Part shown: positions 63,499 to 64,000 of the stretch, piece after piece
Numbering within the stretch: position 1 is the stretch's first letter
Layout of the letters: each line of letters starts with the position of its first letter
NCBI RefSeq assembly: GCF_013343715.1
Contig: NZ_JABUNR010000001.1
Coordinates: 372,001-436,000 of the forward strand
DNA: 64,000 nt
DNA from: Mesobacillus harenae
GTDB lineage: Bacteria > Bacillota > Bacilli > Bacillales > Cytobacillaceae
Direction: 5' to 3'
Position numbers and translations under genes: made by a program
Notes under the pieces: generated by a model
Told to the model about the DNA's origin: nothing
The model's database searches: none
What the model saw: only the letters and a program-made list of their open reading frames with translations

Positions 63499-64000
63499 GC
63501 TGTTTCCTCCTCAAAAGGCGTTCATTGTAGATGCGGGCATATTTGGCAAGTTCTACTGTCATCTCATAATTCATAAAAGGGGTAATTAAGTAGATACCGT
63601 TAAAAAGGTTTGCTGCCGCTTCGATCAGTGATTTTGTAATCGCAATTCCTTCACGTTTGGACTGGACTGGATCACCTTTCAGGGTTTCCATCCGATCGAG
63701 GATATCTTGAGAGATCTTGATGCCTGGTACTTCATTATGAAGAAATTCCGCATTCCTGCTTCCAGTCAAAGGCATGAGGCCAATATAGATCGGCGCACTT
63801 ATATGCTTTGTTGCTTCATGTATTTCAAGGAGAAGTTTCTCAGAATAGACTGGCTGGGTTATAAAATAATCCGCACCACAGCTGATTTTCTTTTCCATTC
63901 TTTTTACGGCTTTTTCCAGTGAGCGCACATTTGGATTAAACGCCGCCCCGACTGAAAAGACTCCCTTCTGGCCTAAATCTTTTCCAGAATAAGATAAGCC
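63476..64000 (-). CDS. yitJ: YitJ-type homocysteine S-methyltransferase/methylenetetrahydrofolate reductase (C-terminal part)
   Basis: The frame runs off the right edge of the window, so only the last 174 or so residues are present. They match the C-terminal MetF half: [59 protein letters not shown] and GIYLITPF. In Bacillus the intact YitJ has a homocysteine methyltransferase half followed by this reductase, which supplies methyl-THF to MetH. Cut by the window edge, so the N-terminal part and any S-box leader are unseen. Confidence 0.9.
   Translation of the reverse strand, partial: GLSYSGKDLGQKGVFSVGAAFNPNVRSLEKAVKRMEKKISCGADYFITQPVYSEKLLLEIHEATKHISAPIYIGLMPLTGSRNAEFLHNEVPGIKISQDILDRMETLKGDPVQSKREGIAITKSLIEAAANLFNGIYLITPFMNYEMTVELAKYARIYNERLLRRKQHAEIIIK

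Overview
The window reads as chromosomal DNA of an aerobic, endospore-type Gram-positive of the family Bacillaceae (Bacillus sensu lato). The reasons are strong Shine-Dalgarno sites (AGGAGG types), TTG and GTG starts, TnrA, PhoP and cre-like boxes, a lipoteichoic acid synthase, RocR/RocA/RocD/RocG, an assimilatory nas cluster, a Tat pair next to a secreted phosphatase, and Bacillus-style intergenic GC-rich repeats. I see no rRNA, tRNA, IS element, phage or CRISPR array.

Layout. (1) 0.4-10.6 kb: a sigma-54 controlled catabolic island. A PAS/AAA+ activator is followed by two operons, each with a clear -24/-12 promoter: aldehyde dehydrogenase, NCS1 permease, nitrilase-family amidohydrolase, cyclase-family hydrolase; then class III aminotransferase, aldehyde dehydrogenase, ureohydrolase. 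An 18-bp palindrome (TTATTC-N6-GAATAA type) lies three times before the activator and twice before the second operon, suggesting one regulon. The best reading is breakdown of a guanidino acid (for example 4-guanidinobutyrate to urea, GABA, succinate semialdehyde and succinate), but the ring- and amide-hydrolysing part is not explained by a textbook pathway. (2) 11.4-17.4 kb: arginine/ornithine catabolism, with divergent rocR and rocA-rocD-rocG behind a -24/-12 promoter and three 8-1-8 palindromes. (3) 17.8-25 kb: molybdenum/formate module (moaA, fdhD, OFA-family transporter with a structured leader, DUF2294 protein, FdhF-like molybdoenzyme), interrupted by a 4.2-copy ~120-bp tandem repeat. (4) 25-36 kb: mixed housekeeping: orphan histidine kinase, class B penicillin-binding protein, LTA synthase, HAD phosphatase, an autoregulated Rrf2 repressor and IDEAL-like protein, haloalkane dehalogenase-like hydrolase, DUF3891 protein, DUF2642-like protein. 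(5) 36.3-39.4 kb: phosphate-starvation export unit: PhoP boxes, Tat-signal PhoX phosphatase, small CxxH/CxxC protein, TatA, TatC. (6) 39.4-53.7 kb: a second molybdoenzyme, a GPH-family transporter, a GNAT, then nitrate assimilation (nitrate transporter, NasB, NasC) and siroheme genes (two HemD-like proteins, chelatase, dehydrogenase), with TnrA boxes in the divergent promoter region. (7) 53.8-64 kb: sirtuin, DehI-family protein, MFS transporter, two tiny CxxCxGxG proteins resembling anti-TRAP that are below usual gene-calling lengths, SulP transporter, universal stress protein, and metH-yitJ (yitJ cut by the window edge).

How the parts fit: much of the window is nitrogen economy. Arginine and a guanidino-type compound are opened to ammonia, urea, glutamate and C4 acids under sigma-54 control; nitrate is used under TnrA control. 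Molybdenum cofactor genes serve several molybdoenzymes (FdhF-like, YoaE-like, NasC), and a decayed C-terminal remnant of another such enzyme sits at about 36.08-36.19 kb. All functions are read from motifs and context by eye; no database search was possible.
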